64,000 nucleotides of DNA from Clostridium sp. GTDB lineage: Bacteria; Bacillota_I; Bacilli_A; Acholeplasmatales; Anaeroplasmataceae. Where the stretch lies: NCBI GenBank assembly GCA_022010015.1, contig CP091735.1:1674001-1738000 (forward strand). Direction: 5' to 3'. This document shows, in pieces, positions 20,849 through 30,426 of the stretch. Position numbers and translations under genes: made by a program. A model generated the notes under the pieces. That model saw nothing but the letters and a program-made list of their open reading frames with translations, was not told the DNA's origin and ran no database searches. Every line of letters begins with the position of its first letter. Position 1 is the first letter of the stretch.

Positions 20849-21700
20849 ATGAAGACAATAAATTATAATGATGTTGTTGAAGCTGTAAAAGAGGCATTTA
20901 TTTATTCTACAATAAATGTTGATGATAAAACTTTGGCATATTTAAAAAAACAAAAGGATAAAGAAACAAATAGCTTAGCAAAAAAAGTATTTTTAGTCCA
21001 AATAATTGATAATGACATCTATGCTAAGAAATCTGGCATTCCTCTATGTCAGGATACAGGAATAGCGACAATATTTGTTGAAATTGGCAATGAAGTATAT
21101 TGCCCCTTTGATTTAACAAAGGCATTAAACGAAGGTGTTAGAAAAGCATATATCGATGGTTATCTAAGAAAAAGTGTTGTGAGTCATCCTCTTCTTAGAA
21201 AAAAATTCTTTTTGATAACACGCCAGCAATTATTCATTATAATTATGTTTTAGGCGATAAATTAAAAATATTGTGTGCACCAAAGGGAGCAGGTAGTGAA
21301 AATATGAGCGCTCTAAAAATGCTTAATCCAACTGATGGCGAGGATAAAATTATTGATTTTGTTGTTGAAACAATTAAAAAAATGCCTCTGGTAAGCCTTG
21401 TCCACCAATAATTGTTAGTATTGGTATTGGCGGAAATTTTTGAGGAATGCGCATTGATGGCTAAAAAAAGCCGTTTTAAGAGATTTTTGATTATCAAGCA
21501 GATGATGAAATAGCAATAAGCCTTGAAGAAAAAAATTATTTACTAGATTAAATGAATTAAATATTGGGCCAATGGGACTAAAGGGTGATACAACTGCTTT
21601 AGCTGTAAAGGTTAATTTAATGGGCTGTCATATTGCTTCTCTTCCCGTAGCAATAAATATTCAATGTCATGCTTCAAGACATAAGGAGATAATTTTATGA
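20849..21700 (+). CDS. class I fumarate hydratase, alpha (N-terminal) subunit
   Basis: The iron-sulfur fumarase converts fumarate and malate. Cluster-binding cysteines are expected in GIPLCQDTGIATIFVE and NFEECALMAKKAV; GPMGLKGDTTALAVKV and ASLPVAINIQCHASRH complete the family pattern. The frame breaks at A7 runs near 21200, 21375, 21465 and 21530. The stop overlaps the ATG of the beta subunit (ATGA), so the two subunits are coupled. The two-subunit form is also seen for tartrate dehydratase, but the malic enzyme next door favours fumarase. Confidence 0.88.
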
Positions 21701-22226
21701 TTAGAATAAATCTACCTAAGGATAAAGATAAATTATATAAGCTTAAAGCCTATGACGAGGTTTTGTATACAGGTATTTTATATACGGCCAGGGATGCAGC
21801 TCATAAGCGCTTATTAGAGTTAACAGAAAAAAAGGATTAGAGCTTCCTGTTGATTTTAAGGATTCATTAATATATTATGCTGGTCCTACACCTACTAAAC
21901 CTGGGGAAATAATTGGCTCAATCGGTCCTACTACTTCTGCAAGAATGGATAAATTTGCTCCCGTTATGAAAAAACTTCAACTTCTTGGCGTAATTGGTAA
22001 AGGTCCAAGAAGCATAGATTGCACAAAAACGTATCAAAATGATCACATCTTATATTTTGTAGCAACTGGCGGCTGTGGAGCCCTATTAAGTAAATGTGTT
22101 AAGAGTGCAGAGGAAATAGCATTTAAGGACTTAGGCCCAGAATCAATAAAAAAACTATATGTTGAGGATTTTCCTCTTCTTGTTGCAATAGATAATTTTA
22201 ATAATAATATATTTAAGGAGAACTAA
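21697..22226 (+). CDS. class I fumarate hydratase, beta (C-terminal) subunit
   Basis: The swivelling domain of the two-subunit fumarase. YAGPTPTKPGEIIGSIGPTT, MDKFAPVMKKL, GVIGKGPRS and YFVATGGCGALLSKCVKSAE match the family. One break at an A7 run near 21830. It is about 176 residues, the usual size, and is followed within three bases by the malic enzyme start. Confidence 0.9.
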
Positions 22227-22228
22227 AA

Positions 22229-23412
22229 ATGGATCTAAAGGAACAATCATTAAAACTACATAAGGACGCAAATGGTAAAATAGCTACTGTTTCTAAGGTA
22301 AAACTAGAAACTAAAGATGACTTATCACTAGCCTACACACCTGGTGTTGCTTATGTATGTAAAGAAATTGAAAAAGATAAGGAACTAGCCTATACCTACA
22401 CCTCAAAGCAAAATATGGTAGCCGTAATTACTGATGGTTCTGCCGTTTTAGGACTTGGTAATATTGGTCCCTACGCAGCTATACCGGTTATGGAAGGTAA
22501 ATCAATTCTTCTTCACGAACTTGCAGGTGTTGATTCCATACCTCTATGCTTAAAAACTCAGGATACTGAAGAAATTATTAAGATTTGTAAGGCCCTAGAG
22601 CCAACCCTAGGAGCTATTAATCTTGAGGATATTTCTGCTCCAAGATGTGTTGAAATTGAACGTCGTTTAATTAAAGAAATGGACATTCCAGTATTTCATG
22701 ATGATCAGCATGGAACTTCAATTATTGTAGCTGCAGCCTTTATAAATGTTGAAAGATTAACTAAAAAAAGCCACTTAAGGATATGACAGTTGTTCTATCT
22801 GGTACAGGTGCAGCTGGCTCAATGATTGCAAAAATGCTTAAGAAAATAGGTGTAGGTCAGATATATGCTTATAATAAGGATGGCGTAGTTTCAAAAAGAA
22901 ATTATGCTAATTATGATTTTCTTTTAAAGGAATTATTAGATGAAGGTACTCTTTCTTCTCCTGATGAAAGTAAAAAAACATTAGCAGATTTAATGGTTAA
23001 TGCTAATGCCTTTATTGGAGTTTCAGCAGCAAATCTAGTTTCTAAGGAAATGGTAAAATCAATGTCAGAAAATCCGATTGTTTTTGCAATGGCAAATCCA
23101 AATCCAGAAATTGGCTATGATGATGCCAAGGAAGCTGGTGCTTATATTTGCGGTTCAGGTAGAAGCGATTATCCAAATCAAATTAATAATGTTCTTGCCT
23201 TCCCAGGATTATTTAAGGGAGCATTAATGGCTAAAGCTAAAAAAATAACTGAAGGAATGAAGCTTAAAGCAGCCTATGCAATTGCTAACCTAATCTCTGA
23301 TGAAGAATTAAATCCAAATTATATTGTTCCATCAGCATTTGATAAGCGTGTAGTTCCAGCAGTAAGTAAAGCTGTATGTGATGAAGCAATTGCTGAAGGC
23401 GTATGTAGATAA
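22229..23412 (+). CDS. NAD(P)-dependent malic enzyme
   Basis: Oxidative decarboxylation of malate to pyruvate. The N-terminal domain has SLAYTPGVAYVCKEIEKD and VITDGSAVLGLGNIGPYAAI; FHDDQHGTSIIVAAA is the metal/substrate motif; LSGTGAAGSMIAKML is the nucleotide loop. IYAYNKDGVV and GSGRSDYPNQINNVLAFPG follow. The frame is split once at an A7 run (about 22762-22768); eight A give TKKKPLKDMT and one protein of about 395 residues. AAGGAGAA precedes the ATG. With the fumarase pair it forms a fumarate-to-pyruvate route. Confidence 0.93.
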
Positions 23413-23418
23413 CTATAG

Positions 23419-23480
23419 GGAGTCTTTAAAAGGCTCTTTTTATATTAAAAGCACTCAATAACGAGTGCTTAAATATTTTT
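23419..23480 (+). terminator. tandem terminators after malic enzyme
   Basis: GAGTC-TTTAAAA-GGCTC followed by five T, then AAGCACTC-AATAAC-GAGTGCTT followed by a T-rich stretch. Both sit within 70 bases of the stop codon. Confidence 0.75.
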
Positions 23481-23603
23481 CATAGTAATTACATATATTC
23501 CAATAACATTTCACTTTTTATAATTGCTTTAAATCCAAAAATTATTTTTTTAGTTGATTTTTTTCAGTATTAAATCAAGATAATTTCAATTTATAAAGTT
23601 TCA

Positions 23604-24642
23604 TTAAATTCTATCACCAAAAAGGCAAAGATTTAATATAATTTTTCCATATAAAGCCAATCAGGTTCTCCATTTAAGTTGGCAGGTAATCGTATAAAAA
23701 TCACTTCTAATTTGTTTTTTTGACTTCTTTTTTTCTACCATATGAGTATTTGTATACATCTTTATTTATAAGCGTCACTAAAAAAATAATGCCACATATT
23801 TATTCATTTCAAATCTAGGGCTAAGAATTTCAACATGATCGCTCGCTGTGAATGGCATTGATTGATATGTACAAAATCCTAAAACAGCTGAATCAATTGT
23901 TAAACAATTTCCTTTTTCAGTCCAATAATCAAAAAAACCATTAACCCCATTATTAGTTGCCTTTGTCGTTACATATGGATAGTTTCCACATCCATATGTC
24001 TCCAATTCTTCAATTGGTGTTGTTTTAGAACCACTTATATCAAACAATTTATCAAGAGCAAACTCTGTCCAAGAATTAGCATTAATTTTAATAGCAGTTG
24101 TATTTTTTTGTTTCTAGTGAATTCCTAAGATTCGAATTATTTTTTTCTCTTTCATTTCAAGTTCTTCAATAAAAATTTGTCATATATTTCCAATCAGGTT
24201 CCCAAAATTCATTTGTTGGAAGTTTAACTATTATGTTTTTCTGCAACTGAATTATATACAGCCCTACCATATGAAAAAAACGATACTTTTTCCTTTATTT
24301 AATATTGTTGCCACGAACATACCGATTTGCTTATTCATAGTAAATTTAGGAACTAAAATATTAACTCTACCATGTGAAACAGAAAAAAATTACATTCTTG
24401 ATAAAAAAACAATTACAAAACATATCAAGTGTTAAACAATTTCCATTAAACATTTCAGCTTTGCCATCACCTGATTCATCAATTCTTTTTTTACAATTCC
24501 ATTATTTGTAGAACCGGAACTAACAAGATTAACTTTACCTTCAATACATTCTTCTTCCTTTAAATCGCCTTTTACTTAATTTACAGTCAAATAGGTCCCC
24601 GATTCTGAATTCTTTCCAAGTCATAGTATTAAGCATTTTCAT
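23604..24642 (-). CDS. restriction-modification specificity subunit (BcgI-like S / HsdS)
   Basis: Two target-recognition halves are visible. The first starts MTWKEFRIGDLFD and includes VNLVSSGSTNNGIV and FNGNCLTLDMF. The second starts SWTEFALDKLFDISGSK and includes YPYVTTKATNNGVNGFFDYW, KGNCLTIDSAVLGFC and SDHVEILSPRFEMN. The end, EPDWLYMENYIKSLPFGDRI (one A run read as four), is typical of BcgI-like S proteins. The start ATG overlaps the methylase stop (TAATG). The many frame breaks all sit at A/T runs. The DNA target cannot be read from sequence. Confidence 0.85.
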
Positions 24643-26697
24643 TACTTCCATTCTTTATTTTATATGAATAAAAATCACGTATTGTTTGTTCAAAATCACT
24701 TTCAGTTAATTTTGAATAATCAGTTTTCATATAAGCTTCTATTAACCATTCGTCATTTTTCATGAATATCTAAATATATTGATTTTAGCGGATCTATTTT
24801 CTTTGACTGATAATCTCTAAGCCAACCTTTTTAATTTTTTCTTCACCCAACCCTTTTTACCTTTTTCAACTCTAGTATTCTTTAATATTTTAAAACCATC
24901 ATCTTTACAATACATTAAAAAAAGTTTTTTTCATTTGGTATTTTTTTATTTTATTATCATCGAGCAAATCATTACCATCCTTATCCTTTTTTAAAATGTG
25001 GAATTCCAGTTTTTTTATAATTAAAGTTGTAACAACAGTTGATGCTGCAGCACCAAATGTTCCGTCTGCTAAAGAAAAAGATGCTAATAAAGTATTATTT
25101 TTTTAACAAATCATTATGAAATTGAGACGCATCAAATCCATTAGACTTCGAATTACCAATTGCAAATACATATGGTAAAATCACTGCAAAAAGACTTCCT
25201 TTTGGTAAAAGCTCACACCCTTTTTAAAAACTAGTTTTTGCTGCAATTACATTGTCTTTTTCCACCAAAAAGGCGGATTCATACACGCACCAACCTTATA
25301 ATTTGAATTATATGTAGGTATCAAATCATTAATACTAGAAAGTTTTTAGCATATCTCCATTTAATGCTTGTATCAAATTCAAGCCAATAATTCTTAATGT
25401 AGTTATATAAAATAAAAAAATATAATCTTCATTTTCTATGCCTGATACTTTATTACCATTAATTGTATTATAATTGTTAATTATATGCAGCAAATATGAA
25501 AGTGTAAAGTTTCCAAAACCGCTACAAAAATTCCACAAAAAAAATCGTCTTCTTTTTAGATCTAACAACTTTACCATAAAAATATGTAATATTTGCTGGA
25601 GTTGAGATAATACTATTTTTTTCCATTTTTTTATGAATATAAATATACTTATAGATTGTTTCTGAGATCAATAATTTATCTTCATTTGAGCCAAATAAAA
25701 TAATCAGGGGAAAACTTTATTTGCAATGTCTTTTAAAAAAATTTAATAAAGAATATATACTACTATTTAATTCCTTTTTTTGATTTCATTGAAGTACACG
25801 TTTGTTTAATAAGTGATGTAATTGCTGATTTATTGCTTGTATTAGAAAAAAAGAATAATTGTCAATTTCGCCACCATTTTTTTACGATTATAGTTTGCAT
25901 TTCATCTATAATTGATACTATGGAATCACTATCATACATTCCATTAATAACATTATTTCTAAAGTTATCGTTAAACAAAGCAAGAATACAAGTATTAACA
26001 AATAATAATGAATCTTTAACTTCTGTATATTTAATGTGCTGATTTAATGAACTAATAATTCCTTCAATTCTACTATCAACATCATTAACACCGAAAGATC
26101 TTTTTTTACTGTTTCACTAGGGATTACATTATAACTTGACAAAAGATTTGAATAATAATCCGGAATATTTTTTTCCATTTTGTATATGTATCATATTTTT
26201 TTGATAATCTATTAAAGTTACCATTTCAGAACAATCTAAATCATTTAATGAGCAGTAAACCAAATAATCAATTTTATTTGATTCACTATTTATTTCTTGT
26301 GCAGCTAAGGCATACAATTGATGCTCTATTGCTCTATCTTTTTTTCATTTTTTTATATTTGTCAGGAGCTTTAAGTTCAATAAACATAAAAAAATGTCAT
26401 TGCTATGTGGCTTATAAACGATTATATCAATTCTAGCCTTTTTACGAGATGGTCTTCCAATTGAATATTCTTTTTCAAACTCAATATCATTCATACTATA
26501 GCCTAATTCATTGACTAATTTTGTTACAACAAATGCTCTAACATATTCTTCATCTCCAGGCAATTTGCTGATTTCCCTTCTATCCCTTCTAAGACCATAT
26601 TCAATTTGATCATTATCAAAATTATAAGATATAACCGCCTTATTATGCGGCCACTGTTTTTAAATAATCTTCCACTAGTTTTTCTAAACGAGTTCAT
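24642..26697 (-). CDS. fused restriction nuclease - N6-adenine methyltransferase
   Basis: N-terminal part: EYVRAFVVTKLVNELGY, EKEYSIGRPS, RIDIIVYK and IELKAPDKYKK, an HsdR-N/PD-ExK nuclease layout with the D and ExK residues. Then a long helical region, then methylase motif I near FCSGSGNFTLSY and motif IV MNPPFGGK (NPPF, adenine-N6 type), followed by LPKGSLFAVILPYVFAIGN. Such fusions with a separate S subunit are BcgI-like (type IIB/IIG) systems. It is the first gene of the operon, with a regulatory region upstream that is almost the same as that of the type III system at 39.5 kb. Roughly 680 codons, more than ten frame breaks. Confidence 0.82.
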
Positions 26698-26702
26698 AAT
26701 TT

Positions 26703-26905
26703 AATCCTCCACTCTATAAACGTAAACCTTTATAAACCTTGTAGAAATTAATAAATATTTGAGAAATTTTTTTATATTTTTTTAATGATTTTTTTAGTGC
26801 TTTTTTATGTTATAATTTCTTTAAAAGGTAAGGTACTAAAAGGTTTACCATTATGAACCTTATAAAGTTTTTGTCAAGCAAGTCATAAATGCTTGACTTT
26901 TTTTA
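26703..26905. promoter_or_regulatory. divergent control region with AGGTTTA repeats (copy 1)
   Basis: A 200-base AT-rich stretch between the nuclease-methylase (minus) and the recombinase (plus). A TATAAT lies at about 26811-26816. Repeats flank it: AACCTTTATAAACCTTGTAG at 26724-26743 and AAGGTACTAAAAGGTTTACC around 26830-26850. The region aligns with 39523-39712, including the shared TATTTGAGAAATTTTTTT and TTTTTTATGTTATAAT stretches. The operator core looks like AAAGGTWTACC. A hairpin with T7 (AAGCAAGTCATAAATGCTTG) follows at 26876-26901. Confidence 0.65.
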
Positions 26906-26940
26906 TTTTTAACGCTACATTTTTCTTGGAGGTATTATAA

Positions 26941-27572
26941 ATGAAATATGGATATGTGAGAGTTTCAACATCTACACAAAATATTGATAGGCAGATGGAG
27001 GAAATGCTAAATCAAGAAATCGATGAAAAAAATATTTACATTGATTATCAATCAGGTAAGGATTTTGAAAGGGAAAGTTATAAAAAGTTAATTAAGAAAA
27101 TTAAAAAAAGACGACCTATTAATAATAAAATCAATAGATCGTCTAGGAAGAGATTATAATATGATAATTGATGAATGGAAAAGAATTACTAAAGACATTC
27201 AAGCTGATATTATGGTTATTGATATGCCACTTTTTAGACACTAGAATTGAAGGAAATAATTTAGTTGGTAAATTTATATCTGATATTGTTCTTCAAGTAT
27301 TATCTTTTTGTTGCTCAAAATGAGAGAGAAAATATAAAGAAACGTCAAGCTGAAGGTATTAGAATTGCTAAAAGCAAAAGGGAATTCATATGGGTAGACC
27401 ACATTATGTTTCTTCCTAAAAAAACTATGAAGAGATAATTGTTAAATATTTAAACCATAAAAATAAAAATACAAAGAGGCAATGAAAAAAATTAAATATG
27501 TCTAGAGGTACTTTCTTTAAATATTTAAGAATATATAAGGAAAAAAATGTATCTAATGTTAAAAAAAAGTAA
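26941..27572 (+). CDS. serine recombinase (resolvase/invertase family)
   Basis: The catalytic N-terminal domain begins MKYGYVRVSTS (serine nucleophile) and continues with QMEEMLNQEIDEKNIYIDYQ, KSIDRLGRDYNMIIDEWK, NDIVLQVLSFVAQNEREN and KRQAEGIRIAKAKG, then MGRPHY and a short helix-turn-helix tail (NKEAMKKLNMSRGTFFKYLR). About 205 residues, the size of small resolvases/invertases. GGAGG ribosome site. It is divergent from the restriction-modification operon. Several A/T breaks. Its recombination site was not found. Confidence 0.88.
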
Positions 27573-27597
27573 CACCAAAATGTTACTTTTTTTAATA
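27566..27597 (+). terminator. terminator after serine recombinase
   Basis: AAAGTAACA-CCAAAA-TGTTACTTT followed by a T run, right at the recombinase stop. Confidence 0.85.
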
Positions 27598-27604
27598 TGT
27601 TTAT

Positions 27605-28180
27605 TAATAATCAATATTAACGAGTATATTTTTTTCTAAATCCTTTGCTACTTCTTTTTATCATTTAAGTTTTATCAAGACCTGAAGATGTACCAACAAA
27701 ATTCAAATCATCTAATATTATATTTGTTCCCTTTTGATTCACGCTAGTCATATGTTGGCCATAAAATGAATTACTATATGTTATATCATAAGCTAAAGCT
27801 AATCTATATTTTCTTTTTCATCATAAATGTAAGTAAAATTCTTTAAATGATCATCTAAATTATGCGCAAAAAAACATTAAAGCACATTCTTAAATATAAT
27901 TGCTTTTAAATCTTTTTATATTTGAAAATGTAATTAGTTTTGTTAGCTTAAATAAATCTAAATAATCAGCACAAGAACTTCTAAAATCTGCCTCAAGTAA
28001 TACTGCAGCCGTAATCATACGTACCTTTTTCACCATTAATTCTATCAAATCTTTTAATAGTCCCATAACTAACATTACTCATCTTAGATAAATCAAACTG
28101 TGTAATTTCTTTTACTTTCTTATTTTTTTAAAAGGTATTGCAACATTTAAAATGATTTCTTCAGTAGTTTTAAAAAGCAT
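27605..28180 (-). pseudogene. fused HipB-HipA toxin-antitoxin remnant
   Basis: The start reads like a HipB-type XRE antitoxin (FKTTEEIILNVAIPFK, QFDLSKMSNVSYGTIKRF). It then passes directly into the middle and end of a HipA kinase: RFDRINGEK, RMITAAVLLEADFRSSCADY, NLDDHLKNFTYIYDEKEN, LALAYDITYSNSFYGQHM and VNQKGTNIILDDL. The HipB C-terminus and roughly the first half of HipA, including the ATP-binding region, are absent, so this looks like an internal deletion joined at the RF(D/E)R-like sequence common to both. The frame also has A/T breaks. Not expected to be a working toxin-antitoxin system. Confidence 0.65.
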
Positions 28181-28233
28181 TATTAACACCGCACAATAGA
28201 TAACATATAAATTTAATTAAATAAACAGAAAAT

Positions 28234-28270
28234 AAAAAAACTACATTATTCTATTAAAAAAATAATGTAG
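28234..28270 (-). terminator. terminator after LURP-one gene
   Basis: CTACATTATT and AATAATGTAG arms followed by seven T on the minus strand. Confidence 0.85.
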
Positions 28271-28275
28271 CTTAT

Positions 28276-28759
28276 TCATACAATAATTAACTTCTTGAGC
28301 ATTTTTTTCAGCATCAATTGCTAAAACTAGCATTAAAGCATATAATGCATCATTATCATTTTTTTACATCAATAACATAATAATCAGTTAAATGTAATTC
28401 TTTATATACCTCAGCAACTAGATTACCACTGCTGTTAAATATTTTATATCTCCAGCCAAAAAAATCACCACTTACATACCAACCATTGCAATTAATATTA
28501 TAATTGTTTGAAAGCAAACTAAATCTCTTTCTTATAAAGCCAACAAACCCATTAGAATCATACATTTCAAATGTAGGTAATAGCACTAATTTTTTTCTCT
28601 ATAACAGTTCCCTGTTTATTACCAAGTGTATCATAAATATTAAAGCAATGCCCCCCAAGAAAGTTGTCCCTTTACAATATATTTAACATTTCGACTTTCA
28701 TCATAAATATCATATGAATCAAGCCAAGAAAAAAATCTTTGCTTAAAATAAAGTCTCAT
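28276..28759 (-). CDS. LURP-one-related / YxjI-like protein
   Basis: A small cytosolic protein of the Tubby-like LURP-one fold. It starts MRLYFKQRFFSWLDSYDIYD and continues KYIVKGQLSWG, LFNIYDTLGNKQG, FEMYDSNGFVGFIRKRF, GWYVSGDFFGWRYKIFNSSG and EVYKELHLTDYYVIDV, ending LVLAIDAEKMLKKLIIV if the A7 run near 28305 is six. The stop then falls just before the terminator. GGGAGG ribosome site. Function in bacteria is not established; lipid or membrane association is suggested by the fold. Confidence 0.8.
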
Positions 28760-28836
28760 CCTTTAACCTCCCTTATATTTACATCTTTCAATCAATTATA
28801 GCATAAAAATTTTTAAAAATAAATCATTTTTTTAAC

Positions 28837-28863
28837 AAAAAAAGCACTTTTTTTCAGTGCTTT
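28837..28863 (-). terminator. terminator after glycosyltransferase
   Basis: AAAGCACT-GAAAAAA-AGTGCTTT followed by T on the minus strand, overlapping the stop of the glycosyltransferase. Confidence 0.75.
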
Positions 28864-30198
28864 AATTCTTTTTCAATATCAGCAATTGTTGTACTATCAT
28901 CGTGAATGATTGGTTTCCATGTAACCCTCTTAAAGATGGCAACAATTGTAATTGGAATAGATATAAGATCAAACCATGGCCATGTTAATAAATAAAGAAT
29001 TTTATGCCAAAAAGCTACATTTCATTTTTTTCTTTCTTTGATTAATATTAATATTCCAAGACCAAATGAACCAACATATGCTCCTAATAATAAACCACCA
29101 AGATATTTAAGGAAGATTAAGAAATCATAGCTTCCTGTAGTCGCAAGGGAATAAAACATACCAAATAGCTGAACACATAAGGCCATAATAAAAAGGAAAA
29201 TAAATCATATGGGAACAATTCAAAATACATATCATAGCTACTAAAATGACCAGTTTTGAAAAAAAATTAACAAACAACTTTGGCCCACGTTTAACAAAGG
29301 CTAAAAGACCACCACGGCGCCAACGTAATCTTTGTTTAAAGGCTACCTTCATACTTGTTGGTTGCTCATCATAAATTTCGGCCTCCTCACAATAGCCAAT
29401 TTTTAAATTATTGGCAATGGCATCAGCAGAAAATTCTGCATCCTCTGTTAATGATGTATAATGCCAGCCTTTAGTTAAGTGAATTGATTTAATACCATAG
29501 CCAGTTCCTGTAACGTTTGTTGATACGCCAAGAATTGATCTTGCACGGTTAGCAACAATGGGCTTACGATAAAAAAATGGAAGCCATAGCCAGCCGAAAT
29601 AATATTTGTATCAAAAATTTTTTTAATATTTCTAAATGAGGTTAGAGCATCATAGCCTGTATAGAAAGCATTGTTCATTTGCTCAATAAAATCCTTTTTT
29701 TCAATAAATTATCAGCATCAAATATTAAATAATAATCATTACTTAATATACCATAATCTTTTTCAATTTGATCAAATAGGAATTCTAATGCATAACCCTT
29801 TGATACATGATTCTTATCAAATCTTTCATAAACAATGGCGCCTAGATTTCTACAAATCTCTGCAGTATTATCAGTACAATTATCAGCTACAACAAATATT
29901 GTAACAAGCTCACTAGGATATGATTGCCTTTTAATACTATCTATTAAATTACCTATCACCTGACTTTCATTTCTTGCCGAAATTACACAAGCATATTTTT
30001 TATCCATTGGGGCTTTTTCAAATTTTTTTCCTCTCATAAAAAAGCCCATTATTGTATATAGGGTTCTATATAACAATAAAAAAATGAAAAAAATATAAAA
30101 ATTATTATATTCGTTATTGATTTATATATAGCATTTGCACTACTAAAATTAAATGTATTATTCCACAATGAAATAATAAATTCCTTAATATGCTCCAT
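28854..30198 (-). CDS. membrane glycosyltransferase family 2
   Basis: A processive-type GT2 enzyme in the inner membrane. N-terminal membrane segment (NIIIFIFFIFLLLYRTLYTI), then YACVISARNESQVIGNLIDS, IFVVADNCTDNTAEICRN, DYYLIFDADN (DxD), TSLTEDAEFSADAI and QRLRWRRGG (QxxRW). Membrane segments follow and the end is IADIEKELKH. QxxRW with TED is the pattern of hyaluronan/cellulose/poly-GlcNAc-like synthases. The start MEHIKEFIISLWNN has AGGAG upstream inside the end of the previous gene. Product unknown. Breaks at A/T runs, about 445 residues. Confidence 0.88.
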
Positions 30199-30398
30199 TT
30201 TTTTACTCCTGTTAGTTCTTTTATTCTATATTTCCTACGATCAATATAATTAAATGTTGCCCCAATTATTACAAGTCCAAGTGAAACAAGTGCCAAAATT
30301 AATTGAATAGTTCCATTTTCAAAAAAGGCAATTATTGCTAAAACTAAGGCTATACCATAAAATACATAAGCTAAAATGTAAAATAAGTTCTTCTTCAT
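30185..30398 (-). CDS. small two-helix membrane protein
   Basis: Reads MKKNLFYILAYVFYGIALVL, IIAFFENGTIQLILALVSLG and IGATFNYIDRRKYRIKELTG. If the A7 run near 30200 is six, the protein ends NGAY and overlaps the glycosyltransferase start by 14 bases; as written it would run on about 25 residues. AAGGTG ribosome site. Two to three membrane segments with a basic tail; likely an accessory to the glycosyltransferase, by coupling only. Confidence 0.65.
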
Positions 30399-30426
30399 TT
30401 TTTTATATTCACCTTTTAATATTTTT

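Noticed and set aside
29125..30076. Three separate small glycosyltransferase-like genes
   Set aside because: They are consecutive parts of one GT2 enzyme (DxD, TED, QxxRW in order) separated by homopolymer breaks.
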